NCBI GenBank assembly: GCA_016281385.1
Contig: JAEEIN010000137.1
Span: forward strand, 1-54,296
Direction of reading: 5' to 3'
DNA length: 54,296 nt
Source of the DNA: Lachnospiraceae bacterium
GTDB taxonomy: Bacteria; Bacillota; Clostridia; Lachnospirales; Lachnospiraceae
Shown here: in pieces, positions 19,434 to 28,240 of the stretch
Position numbering within the stretch: position 1 is the stretch's first letter
Layout: each line of letters opens with the position of its first letter
Notes under the pieces: generated by a model
What the model saw: only the letters and a program-made list of their open reading frames with translations
The model's database searches: none
Told to the model about the DNA's origin: nothing
Made by a program: the position numbers and the translations under genes

Positions 19434-20554
19434 TGGAATTTATCAAGGGAATGGATGTATCGACACTCATTGAGGAAGAGGCCTGCGGTGCAAGATATTA
19501 CGACGGAGGAGAAGCCGAGGATCTTTTTGCCATCCTTAAGCGCCACGGGGTGAATTCTGTAAGGCTTCGTCTCTGGAACGATCCCTATTCGCCGGAGGGA
19601 AAGCCCTATGGTGCGGGTACCAACGATCTTGAACGTACCCTTTTGCTGGCAAAGAGGGCAAAAGAGGCCGGAATGGAGATACTTCTTGACTTTCATTACA
19701 GCGATTTCTGGGCAGATCCGGGAAAACAGTTTGTACCGAAGGCATGGGAAGGTCATGACGGAAAGCAGCTTGTGGAAGATGTTTATTCCTATACGGTACA
19801 GGTACTTAAAGAGATGAAGGCTCGCGGTGTCTCTCCCTTTATGGTTCAGGTGGGAAATGAGATCACAAACGGCTGTCTGTGGCCCCTGGGAAACCGCCAT
19901 TATGAAAGGACGGAAGGAGTTAAATGCTATTTTAACCCGATCCTTAAGGAGATCCTTTCAGCAGGAATAAAGGCTGTAAGGGAGATATTACCAAAGGCAA
20001 AGGTGATGCTTCACCTTGATAACGGCGGCAATAACGAACTGTACAGAGACTGGTTCGACGGATATATGGCTTTGGGCGGAGCGGATTTTGACGTAATAGG
20101 ACTTTCCTATTATCCCTTCTGGCACGGAAATCTGAGGGCCCTTGAAAACAATATGAACGACATAGCCCAAAGGTACAAAAAGCCCCTTGTGATAGCAGAG
20201 GTCTCCATGGGTTACACCATGGAAGATTATGCATCCTATGAGGGACTCTCTCCCGAAGAAAGAAAGGGCTATGCCACAAAGGAACATCTGCTTAAGGATC
20301 TGGACTATCCCATGACGAAGGAAGGACAGAAGGCCTTTATGGAACATGTGGTGCGGGTGATAAAGGGTGTGCCCGGAGATCTGGGAAAAGGCTACTATTA
20401 CTGGGAACCTGCGTGGATCCCTGTCAAAGGCTGCGGATGGGCTACTTACGAAGCACTGGAATACACCCATGAATCAGGCCCCTGCGGTAACGAATGGGCC
20501 AATCAGGCACTGTTTGATTATGACGGAAATGCGCTTCCGGCGCTTGATGTATAA
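19433..20554 (+). CDS. GH53 endo-beta-1,4-galactanase, predicted cytoplasmic
   Basis: FIKGMDVSTLIEEE…VRLRLWNDPYSPEG…LDFHYSDFWADPGKQFVPKAWEG…VQVGNEITNG…YYYWEPAWIPVKG; no signal peptide. Confidence 0.92.
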   Translation: MEFIKGMDVSTLIEEEACGARYYDGGEAEDLFAILKRHGVNSVRLRLWNDPYSPEGKPYGAGTNDLERTLLLAKRAKEAGMEILLDFHYSDFWADPGKQFVPKAWEGHDGKQLVEDVYSYTVQVLKEMKARGVSPFMVQVGNEITNGCLWPLGNRHYERTEGVKCYFNPILKEILSAGIKAVREILPKAKVMLHLDNGGNNELYRDWFDGYMALGGADFDVIGLSYYPFWHGNLRALENNMNDIAQRYKKPLVIAEVSMGYTMEDYASYEGLSPEERKGYATKEHLLKDLDYPMTKEGQKAFMEHVVRVIKGVPGDLGKGYYYWEPAWIPVKGCGWATYEALEYTHESGPCGNEWANQALFDYDGNALPALDV

Positions 20555-20578
20555 ACGGTGTATAAATATATGAAATTT

Positions 20579-20610
20579 GCGAGGGGCGGGTTGTTACGCC
20601 CCTCGTTTTG
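20579..20610 (+). terminator. Rho-independent terminator after GH53
   Basis: GAGGGGCG-GGTTGTTA-CGCCCCTC then GTTTTGT. Confidence 0.85.
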
Positions 20611-20619
20611 TGATAGAAT
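20591..20619 (+). promoter_or_regulatory. Predicted promoter for tRNA-Gly and downstream genes
   Basis: TTGTTA (20591-20596), 17-bp spacer, TAGAAT (20614-20619), about 17 nt before the mature tRNA 5' end. Confidence 0.6.
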
Positions 20620-20635
20620 TTCTTTACGGGTTATT

Positions 20636-20706
20636 GCGGATATAGTACATCGGTAGTACACGAGCTTCCCAAGCTTGCGAGGCGGGTTCGACTCCCGTTA
20701 TCCGCT
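20636..20706 (+). tRNA. tRNA-Gly (anticodon CCC)
   Basis: Cloverleaf folds: acceptor GCGGATA/TATCCGC, anticodon arm CGAGC-TTCCCAA-GCTTG, T arm GCGGG-TTCGACT-CCCGT; CCA not encoded. Confidence 0.93.
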
Positions 20707-20731
20707 TTTTTTGTTTATAAAGGAGAAGTTT

Positions 20732-21016
20732 ATGAGTAAACGAAAGAAGATTACGGGAATAGCGGCATTCTTTTCAATGATCGCTGCTACGTTAAGCGGC
20801 TGCGGAAGTAATTCATTCAGCGCAGAGAACAATCAGGCGGTTGAGATTTACGGTCCACCCGAAATGATCGAGTATCAGAACGAGCACGGAACTCTCGAGG
20901 GCTACAACGATGTATCTAAAAATGAGGAGGAATACGATCCTTCTTTAAATGTTGAGGAATGCATCTACGGCCCGCCCGAAATGTTTGAAGACAATGGAAA
21001 GAATGATCAGGACTGA
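20732..21016 (+). CDS. Small lipoprotein with two IYGPPEM(I/F)E repeats; candidate substrate of the adjacent radical SAM enzyme
   Basis: AAGGAGAAG RBS, ATG at 20732, lipobox TLSGCGS, repeats VEIYGPPEMIE and ECIYGPPEMFED. Confidence 0.75.
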   Translation: MSKRKKITGIAAFFSMIAATLSGCGSNSFSAENNQAVEIYGPPEMIEYQNEHGTLEGYNDVSKNEEEYDPSLNVEECIYGPPEMFEDNGKNDQD

Positions 21017-21039
21017 CAAGCCCGGATCTGGAGGAAAAT

Positions 21040-22137
21040 ATGACCTGTAATTCGGGACTTTCCGACGGTATAAAGAAAAAGCACATGAAGGAGCTGGCCG
21101 GATATGTGGACAAAACCTTGCGTCCGCATCCCGTGTTACGCTCCTTGTTTTTTGAAGTTACGACACTTTGTAATGAGCATTGTAAACACTGCGGAAGCAG
21201 ATGCGGAGATGTAAAGGCCGACGATCCTCTGACTTTGGATGAATGGAAAGGGATATTGGATAGGGTTAAATCTGAATTTAACATATCCGAACTGCGGCTT
21301 TGCATCACCGGAGGAGAGCCTTTGCTGATGCCTGAGTTCTTTGAGCTTATGGCCTATGCCCATTCCCTCGGGTTTACATGGGGAATGACCAGCAACGGAA
21401 CTCTTATAACAAAAGAGGCTGCGCTTAAACTTAAAGAAACGGGGATGAGCACTATCTCAATAAGTGTGGACGGCCTTGAAGAAAGCCACGACATCTTCAG
21501 ACAGTCCCCGGGAAGTTACAGAAAGACCATGGAAGGCATTGCGAATCTTCTGGAAACGAAAGCCTTCAAACATGTTCAAATAACAACTGTTGTTCATAAA
21601 GGAAACTATCATGAACTGGATGAAATGTATGAAGTCTTTAAAAAGACGGGAGTACGTTCCTGGAGAGTTATCAACATAGAGCCCATTGGCCGTGCCAAGG
21701 ACGATCCCGAGCTGATGCTTGATAAGGAGCAATACCGTGGACTGATAGATTTCATCAGAAAACATCGGTTTGAAGATAAGATGCAGGTCAGCTACGGCTG
21801 CAGTCATTATCTCGGAGTGGAAGACGAGAGGGAAGTAAGGCCCTGGTACTTTCTCTGCAATGCGGGCGTATACACCGCAAGCATCATGAATAACGGAAAC
21901 ATCGGGGCATGTCTTGATATAGAGAGACGTCCCGAAGTGATATTCGGGAATATAAGGAAAGACAGCCTTAAGGAGGTCTGGGAGAAGGGCTTTGAGATAT
22001 TCAGAACCGATTTCAGAAAGACCGGCCAATGCAAAAGGTGTAAACAATACCGCTTTTGCAGGGGTGATTCTTTCCATACCTGGGATTTTGATAAAATGGA
22101 ACCCGGGATCTGTATGTATAAGATGCTCAATGAATAA
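21040..22137 (+). CDS. Radical SAM/SPASM domain protein (resembles the rSAM/lipoprotein-system family)
   Basis: EVTTLCNEHCKHCGSRCG (CxxxCxxC), ITGGEPLLMPEF, C-terminal CNAGV…GACLD…CKRCKQYRFCRGD SPASM-like Cys cluster. Confidence 0.9.
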   Translation: MTCNSGLSDGIKKKHMKELAGYVDKTLRPHPVLRSLFFEVTTLCNEHCKHCGSRCGDVKADDPLTLDEWKGILDRVKSEFNISELRLCITGGEPLLMPEFFELMAYAHSLGFTWGMTSNGTLITKEAALKLKETGMSTISISVDGLEESHDIFRQSPGSYRKTMEGIANLLETKAFKHVQITTVVHKGNYHELDEMYEVFKKTGVRSWRVINIEPIGRAKDDPELMLDKEQYRGLIDFIRKHRFEDKMQVSYGCSHYLGVEDEREVRPWYFLCNAGVYTASIMNNGNIGACLDIERRPEVIFGNIRKDSLKEVWEKGFEIFRTDFRKTGQCKRCKQYRFCRGDSFHTWDFDKMEPGICMYKMLNE

Positions 22138-22172
22138 AGATCAGGCTTTTCAGAAGGAGGACGAGTGATTAA

Positions 22173-24887
22173 ATGAAGATTTTACTTTTTGAAAACAATT
22201 CAAAAACCCGCTTTTTTGCTGAATCGAAGGCTTTCGGCGGTGTGAAGAAGATTGCTTCAAAAGTCATCGGAGATTTCAATAATGTGACCGGTGCGGAGGA
22301 AGTGCTTCATGATACCGACGAAACAATAACGGGTGGTTTTGAAAATGCCGTTTTGTTTGCGACCATGGGGAAAAGCTCTGTTCTTGAGTCTTTTTCCGAT
22401 GATCTGAAGGATTTGGCCGGAAAGAACGAATGTTTCAAATATCTTATAAAAAATGATGTGATCCCCGGCGCAAAGAGGACGCTGATCATTGCCGGAAGCG
22501 ACAAACGCGGAACCATATACGGAATGTTTTCTTTTTCCGAGATGATGGGAGTGACTCCCCTTGTTTACTGGGGCGATTCGGTGATACCTCACAAGGATCC
22601 CCTTAATGTGGATTTCTTCGATGGATTTTTATCCAAGGAGCCTTCGGTTAAATACCGCGGCTTCTTCATAAACGATGAATGGCCCTGCTACGGTAACTGG
22701 ACCACCGAGCATTTCGGCGGCTTCAATGCAAAGATGTACGACCATGTATTTGAACTTCTTTTAAGGCTTAAGGGTAATTACCTTTGGCCTGCCATGTGGT
22801 CTTCCAATTTCGCATGGGACGGTCCGGGACTTAAATCCTATGAGCTTGCGGATGAATACGGTGTTGTTATCGGAAATTCCCATCACGAGCCCTGTCTTCG
22901 TGCCGGAGCCGAGTACGGGAAGGTAAGGGGCAAGGACAGCCCTTACGGTGATGCATGGAACTTTATCACCAATCCCGACGGTATCAGAAAGTTCTGGGAG
23001 GATTCACTTAACGAACGCGCGCATCTTGAAAGCGTGGTTACCGTGGGAATGCGAGGCGAGGCCGACAGTAAGATCCTCGGTGAGAACGCAACCCTTAAGG
23101 ACAATATCGATCTTTTAAGAAATGTAATAACCTGTCAGAAGGAGCTTCTTGCAACCCAGGAGGCAAGGCTCGGACATAAGCTTCCCAAAATGCTTGCCCT
23201 TTATAAAGAGGTTGAGCCTTTCTATTACGGCGATGCAGATACCGAGGGGCTCTGCGGCTGGAAGGAGCTTGACGATGTCATTCTTATGCTCTGTGAGGAT
23301 AATCACGGCTGGTTAAGGACGCTTCCGGATGAGAAGATGCGTGATCATCCCGCAGGCTTCGGTATGTATTATCATGTTGATTATCACGGTGATCCCATCT
23401 CTTACGAGTGGATCAATTCAACTCCCATAAAGAAGATCAGAAAAGAGATGAAACGGGCTTACGAAAGCGGCGTTCGTTCCCTCTGGATCTTAAATGTGGG
23501 GGATCTTAAGCATAACGAGTTCCCTCTCGCGTTCTTTTTACAGATGGCTTACGATTTCGAGGAGTGGGGAGAAACGGAAAGATGTGACGAATTCACGGAG
23601 CTGTTCTTGAAGAACCATTTCGGCAATCTTCTTTCCGCAGATCAGCTTAAGAAGGCGGTTTACGTGCTTACGGAGACTGTTGACATTAACGGAACAAGGA
23701 GGCCTGAGGCACTTAATCCCGAAATCTATCATCCCTGCCATTACAATGAAGCCGATCGCATGCTTGAGAGAGCCGAGAAGCTTGAACGTACGGCGGAGGC
23801 TCTTTACAAGGAGATACCCGAGGGTGCAAAGGACGCTTTCTACAGTCTGATGCTCTTCCAGACCAGGGCTGCGGTGAATCTTTTGAGAATGCACCTCTAT
23901 GCCGGCAAGAACAAACTCTTTGCGCTTCAGGGAAGGAAGAAGGCAAACGAAATGGCTGACCTTGTTACCCTGGCAATCGAGCGCGACAGGGCCATTGCCA
24001 AGGAATTCTCCGAATTCGCTGACGAGAAGTGGAAGGGCATGGAGCTTGCTCCTCACATCGGTTTCACCAAATGGAACGAGGACGGCTGCAGATATCCCAT
24101 CAGGATGCGTGTTGAGCCTGTAAATCATCCGAGAATGACCCTTGTCCGCAATGACGAGGAATGGGTATATGACAAGAAGTACGGCGCGCCCATGTGTATT
24201 GTTTTTGATGATTTCCTTTATGAAGGATCCGATACGGCAAAATTTACTGTCTGCAATACCGGAACCGGAGCTTTCGATTATACGATAACCGTGCCCGACA
24301 ATGACTGGGTAACCTTTGACAAGGCTTCCGGTCATGTTGATAACGAAGATGAGATCACCGTTACCGTGGATCGTTCAAAGATCCCCGGAAACGAGGGTGA
24401 AGTCGTGGCCCGCGTGTCTGACGGAGATACTGTTGTTGAAGTTGCGGTTAAGGGAAGAAAGATCCCCGCAGGGGAAGGCCTAAAGTTAAGACGTTTCGGC
24501 TATATCCTTACCAAGGACAATTCTTCTTCCAAGGATAAGTGGATCATAGATGCGGAAAAAGAAGGGGAATACGATCTTACGATGTGGTTCGATCCCGTTA
24601 ACCCTCCCCACAGAGACGGTATCCTTGAGTATGTTACCGTTGTGAGCGGAAAGAAGACTGTTGCAAATGCCGTGCATGAAGGCTACAGGGCAGGTGAAGC
24701 TTACGAGCGCACATGGGCAAAGGGTGTTCTTGATCACAGACGCGAATGCGTACAGAAAATCTTTCTTAAGAAAGGCCTTAATGAGATCGAGATCCCTTAC
24801 AACGGAAACGGACTTTATCTTCAAAAAGCATTTGTAAGCAACGAGGAACACAAGCCTCTTGCAAGTTATCTTGGACCCCAGATCTGA
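22173..24887 (+). CDS. Glycosyl hydrolase family 115 (xylan alpha-1,2-glucuronidase-like)
   Basis: KYRGFFINDEWPCYGNWTTEHFGGFNAKMYDHVFELLLRLKGNYLWPAMWSSNF; GNSHHEPC; size and domain layout typical of GH115; AAGGAGG RBS. Confidence 0.9.
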   Translation: MKILLFENNSKTRFFAESKAFGGVKKIASKVIGDFNNVTGAEEVLHDTDETITGGFENAVLFATMGKSSVLESFSDDLKDLAGKNECFKYLIKNDVIPGAKRTLIIAGSDKRGTIYGMFSFSEMMGVTPLVYWGDSVIPHKDPLNVDFFDGFLSKEPSVKYRGFFINDEWPCYGNWTTEHFGGFNAKMYDHVFELLLRLKGNYLWPAMWSSNFAWDGPGLKSYELADEYGVVIGNSHHEPCLRAGAEYGKVRGKDSPYGDAWNFITNPDGIRKFWEDSLNERAHLESVVTVGMRGEADSKILGENATLKDNIDLLRNVITCQKELLATQEARLGHKLPKMLALYKEVEPFYYGDADTEGLCGWKELDDVILMLCEDNHGWLRTLPDEKMRDHPAGFGMYYHVDYHGDPISYEWINSTPIKKIRKEMKRAYESGVRSLWILNVGDLKHNEFPLAFFLQMAYDFEEWGETERCDEFTELFLKNHFGNLLSADQLKKAVYVLTETVDINGTRRPEALNPEIYHPCHYNEADRMLERAEKLERTAEALYKEIPEGAKDAFYSLMLFQTRAAVNLLRMHLYAGKNKLFALQGRKKANEMADLVTLAIERDRAIAKEFSEFADEKWKGMELAPHIGFTKWNEDGCRYPIRMRVEPVNHPRMTLVRNDEEWVYDKKYGAPMCIVFDDFLYEGSDTAKFTVCNTGTGAFDYTITVPDNDWVTFDKASGHVDNEDEITVTVDRSKIPGNEGEVVARVSDGDTVVEVAVKGRKIPAGEGLKLRRFGYILTKDNSSSKDKWIIDAEKEGEYDLTMWFDPVNPPHRDGILEYVTVVSGKKTVANAVHEGYRAGEAYERTWAKGVLDHRRECVQKIFLKKGLNEIEIPYNGNGLYLQKAFVSNEEHKPLASYLGPQI

Positions 24888-24897
24888 TGAATGACGA

Positions 24898-24928
24898 CCC
24901 GCGCACTTCGGTGTGCGGGCCTTTTTGT
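24898..24928 (+). terminator. Rho-independent terminator after GH115
   Basis: CCCGCGCAC-TTCG-GTGTGCGGG (one G·T wobble) followed by CCTTTTTG. Confidence 0.85.
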
Positions 24929-25061
24929 TTTTATATCATTTCGCAAATATTGACTAATTGTACGCAAGAGATAACGAGCAAAGAAAAAGCCCTTTATTTA
25001 TACTGTTCCCATAACTGAAAATAGGTTAAAAACCTAAATCGTATCGTAGAGGGAGAGTTAA

Positions 25062-27227
25062 ATGGATATCTCAGCAAACGAAAAAAAGACAAACGAATAC
25101 AGAGAAAGGGCAAGGGAACTTGTTAAGCAGATGACGCTTGACGAGAAGGTTTCCCAGACCCTTCATACCGCTCCCGCAGTTGAAAGGCTCGGAATAAAGG
25201 CTTACAACTGGTGGAACGAGGCTCTTCACGGAGTTGCGAGAGCAGGCGTTGCAACGGTTTTCCCCCAGGCCATCGGCCTTGCGGCAACCTTTGACGAGGA
25301 CTTCCTTGAGACCCTCGGAGACGCAGTCTCCACCGAGGCAAGGGGTAAGTTCAACATGCAGCAGAAATTTGAAGATACCGATATCTACAAGGGTCTTACC
25401 TTCTGGGCACCTAACGTAAATATCTTCAGAGATCCCAGGTGGGGCAGAGGCCACGAGACCTACGGTGAGGATCCCTTCCTTACATCAAGGCTCGGTGTCC
25501 GTTACATCGAAGGCCTTCAGGGACATAACGAGGAGTACTTAAAGGTAGCTGCCTGTGCCAAGCACTTCGCAGTTCACTCAGGTCCCGAGGCTGTAAGACA
25601 TCACTTTGATGCGAAGGCTACCAGGCAGGATATGTACGAGACCTACCTTCCCGCATTTAAGTCCTGCGTACAGGAAGCAAATGTTGAGATCGTAATGGGC
25701 GCATACAACAGAACCAACGGCGAACCCTGCTGCGGGAGCAAGACCCTTCTCATCGATCTCTTAAGGGATACATGGGGATTCAAGGGCCATGTTACATCCG
25801 ACTGCTGGGCAATCAGAGATTTCCACGAAGGACATCACGTAACCAAAGATCCCGTTGAGTCCGTTGCGATGGCTATGAATAACGGCTGTGATCTCAACTG
25901 CGGCAACCTTTTCGTCTACCTTAAACAGGCTGTTGAAGAAGGTCTTGTGGATGAAAGCAGACTCGATGAGGCACTTGTAAACCTCTTCGCAACAAGAATG
26001 AAACTCGGCGTATTCGATCACAAGGGAGACAATCCTTTTGACAAGATCGGATATGAGGCGGTAGATACAAAGGAGAACAGAGAGCTTAACCGCAAGGCTG
26101 CAGAGAAGTGTGTTGTTCTTCTTAAGAATGAGGGAGGACTTCTTCCTTTAGATAAGTCAAAGTTAAAGACCATCGGTGTAGTGGGACCCAACGCAGATTC
26201 CAGAGCCGCTCTTGTAGGTAACTACGAGGGAACCTCTTCAAGATATGTAACGATCCTTGAAGGAATCCAGGATTATGTGGGCGACGATGTAAGGGTAAGG
26301 TACTCCGAAGGATGTCATTTATATAAGGACAAAACCTCTAACCTCGCCAACGGTGTTGAGCGTTATTCCGAGGTTAAGGAGGTTTGTGAGGAGAGCGATG
26401 TCGTTATCGTTTGTCTCGGACTTGACGCAACTCTTGAAGGTGAAGAGGGTGATACCGGTAACGAGTACGGAAGCGGTGACAAGCCCAACTTAAGCCTTCC
26501 CGGAAGACAGAACGAGATCTTAAGGATCTGCGCAGAGAGCGGAAAGCCTGTGATCCTTCTTCTTCTTGCAGGTTCGGCAATGGATATCGCTTATGCAGAC
26601 GCAAAGGTTCCTGCGATCCTTGACTGCTGGTATCCCGGTGCTCAGGGCGGACACGGTGTTGCAAACATCTTATTCGGTGAGTGCAGCCCCGAAGGAAAGC
26701 TTCCCGTAACCTTCTACAGAACGACGGACGAACTTCCCGACTTCGAGGATTACTCCATGGAGGGAAGAACCTACAGATACATGAAGAACGATCCGCTTTA
26801 TTCCTTCGGATACGGACTTTCCTATACGGATTTTGATTTTGAATATATTAAGGCCGACAATGACAAGGTGACCGAAAACGGCATGAACGTTACCGTAAAG
26901 GTTACAAACAAGGGCAAATATGACTCGGGAGAAGCGGTTGAGGTATACGTTAAGTCCATCCCTTCGGATAAGGCTTCAAACGTTCCCAACTTCCAGCTTA
27001 AGGGACTTAAGAAGATCTTCCTTAAAGCAGGCGAGAGCAGGGAAGTTACCGTAAATCTTCCTGCATCCGCATTCGCACTCTTTGATGAAGAGGGCAGACA
27101 GCTTGTTCACAAAGGAAACTTTGTGGTATATGCCGGAAATCAGGCACCGGATGAAAGAAGTGCCGAACTTACCGGAAAGAGACCTCTTGAACTTACCTTT
27201 GAATGTGGCGAGACATTTGAACTTTGA
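25062..27227 (+). CDS. Glycosyl hydrolase family 3 (beta-xylosidase-like, with fibronectin III-like C-terminus)
   Basis: WWNEALHGVARAG, FWAPNVNIFRDPRWGRGHETYGEDP, KHFAVHSGPE, VTSDCWAIRDF, LPVTFYRTTDELPDFEDYSMEGRTYRY, PLYSFGYGLSYTDF. Confidence 0.95.
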   Translation: MDISANEKKTNEYRERARELVKQMTLDEKVSQTLHTAPAVERLGIKAYNWWNEALHGVARAGVATVFPQAIGLAATFDEDFLETLGDAVSTEARGKFNMQQKFEDTDIYKGLTFWAPNVNIFRDPRWGRGHETYGEDPFLTSRLGVRYIEGLQGHNEEYLKVAACAKHFAVHSGPEAVRHHFDAKATRQDMYETYLPAFKSCVQEANVEIVMGAYNRTNGEPCCGSKTLLIDLLRDTWGFKGHVTSDCWAIRDFHEGHHVTKDPVESVAMAMNNGCDLNCGNLFVYLKQAVEEGLVDESRLDEALVNLFATRMKLGVFDHKGDNPFDKIGYEAVDTKENRELNRKAAEKCVVLLKNEGGLLPLDKSKLKTIGVVGPNADSRAALVGNYEGTSSRYVTILEGIQDYVGDDVRVRYSEGCHLYKDKTSNLANGVERYSEVKEVCEESDVVIVCLGLDATLEGEEGDTGNEYGSGDKPNLSLPGRQNEILRICAESGKPVILLLLAGSAMDIAYADAKVPAILDCWYPGAQGGHGVANILFGECSPEGKLPVTFYRTTDELPDFEDYSMEGRTYRYMKNDPLYSFGYGLSYTDFDFEYIKADNDKVTENGMNVTVKVTNKGKYDSGEAVEVYVKSIPSDKASNVPNFQLKGLKKIFLKAGESREVTVNLPASAFALFDEEGRQLVHKGNFVVYAGNQAPDERSAELTGKRPLELTFECGETFEL

Positions 27228-27237
27228 TGGGTCAAAG

Positions 27238-27270
27238 AAGACCGTCGGCTTTGTGCCGGCGGTCTTTGTT
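27238..27270 (+). terminator. Rho-independent terminator after GH3 (may be bidirectional with the convergent gene)
   Basis: AAGACCGTCGGC…GCCGGCGGTCTT followed by TGTT. Confidence 0.8.
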
Positions 27271-27280
27271 ATTGCTGATA

Positions 27281-28009
27281 TTAATTGATGGATGAGCAGC
27301 TTGCGCTTTTGACACCTTCCAATGATCCAAGGAAAATGTTCAGATCGTCAAGGGTTATGGCTCTGTTTGATTTAAGGGTGATGCTGTAGTTTGCGTATCC
27401 TTCTTCATCGATCTTTATCTTGCTCTCAAGTATCTCCGCATTTTTTGAGGCGATGTATCTGTTAAGCGCCTCATTCACGGAAGCGGAATTCCTGACCACG
27501 AACCTTAACTGAGTGGTGCTTACCGAATCCATTCCGCCGCGGAATTTAAAGAGGCATATCTGGATGAGAAGAAGAACAACGGTGGTAAATATTCCTATAT
27601 AATACATTCCCGATCCGAGGGCTAAGCCGATACCTGCGGTTGCCCAAAGACCTGCGGCAGTGGTAAGGCCCTTTGTGGCGTTTCCGTTATGGAAGATAAC
27701 GCCGGCACCGAGGAAACCGATACCGCTTACAACCTGGGCCGCTATTCTGGCGGGATCCGCACCTCGTGTTCCCATTAAGAGAACATCTCCGCCGGCTGCA
27801 AGATCCACAAATGCGTATTTTGAAACCAGCATCATAAGGGCCGAGGCAACACAGACAATGAGGTGTGTCCTGATACCCGCCTCCTTAAGACGTTTGCTTC
27901 TTTCGAAGCCGATGGCGATACCGCAGGCGCAGGCCACAACGATGCGAAGTGCAAACTCGGCATACTGAATCAGCGAAAAATGCTGCTGCAATAATTCGGA
28001 GTAAGTCAT
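27281..28009 (-). CDS. MgtC/SapB family membrane protein
   Basis: GIAIGFERSKRLKEAGIRTHLIVCVASALMMLVS…RIAAQVVSGIGFLGAGVIFHNGNATKGLTTAAGLWATAGIGLALGSGMYYIG. Confidence 0.93.
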   Translation of the reverse strand: MTYSELLQQHFSLIQYAEFALRIVVACACGIAIGFERSKRLKEAGIRTHLIVCVASALMMLVSKYAFVDLAAGGDVLLMGTRGADPARIAAQVVSGIGFLGAGVIFHNGNATKGLTTAAGLWATAGIGLALGSGMYYIGIFTTVVLLLIQICLFKFRGGMDSVSTTQLRFVVRNSASVNEALNRYIASKNAEILESKIKIDEEGYANYSITLKSNRAITLDDLNIFLGSLEGVKSASCSSIN

Positions 28010-28197
28010 AGGGTTTCTCCTTGAATTTTTATTAATAAAATTATATCAATGTTGCAACTTAATAACAACATGGAAAAGGCCGTTTTTTATAACCCTTTCG
28101 GTGGAAAGATGCAACGAAAACGATTACGTTTTGATTTACATAAATTATTTCAAGAAATTTCGCCTAAGGGGGTTGTATTATTATAAAACTTGTGTTA

Positions 28198-28215
28198 ACT
28201 TTAATGAGTTAAAGT
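28198..28215. promoter_or_regulatory. Inverted repeat upstream of the pel-type operon
   Basis: ACTTTAA-TGAG-TTAAAGT perfect 7-bp arms. Confidence 0.4.
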
Positions 28216-28240
28216 ATGCAACATTAAAAGTGGGGTGAAT

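Noticed and set aside
20636-22137. Integrated mobile element at tRNA-Gly
   Set aside because: No integrase, no duplicated tRNA 3' end seen downstream, and gene content is metabolic; kept only as a possibility in the tRNA finding
21040-22137. Assigning this radical SAM as modifier of the 45326 leader protein
   Set aside because: They are about 24 kb apart with several terminators between, and the adjacent YGPPEM lipoprotein is the more economical substrate
23538-24335. 265-aa minus-strand ORF within GH115
   Set aside because: Lies wholly antisense to conserved GH115 coding sequence; no recognised motifs or RBS support
28010-28240. c-di-GMP riboswitch before the EPS operon
   Set aside because: No GEMM-I or GEMM-II core motif recognisable by eye; needs an Infernal/Rfam scan
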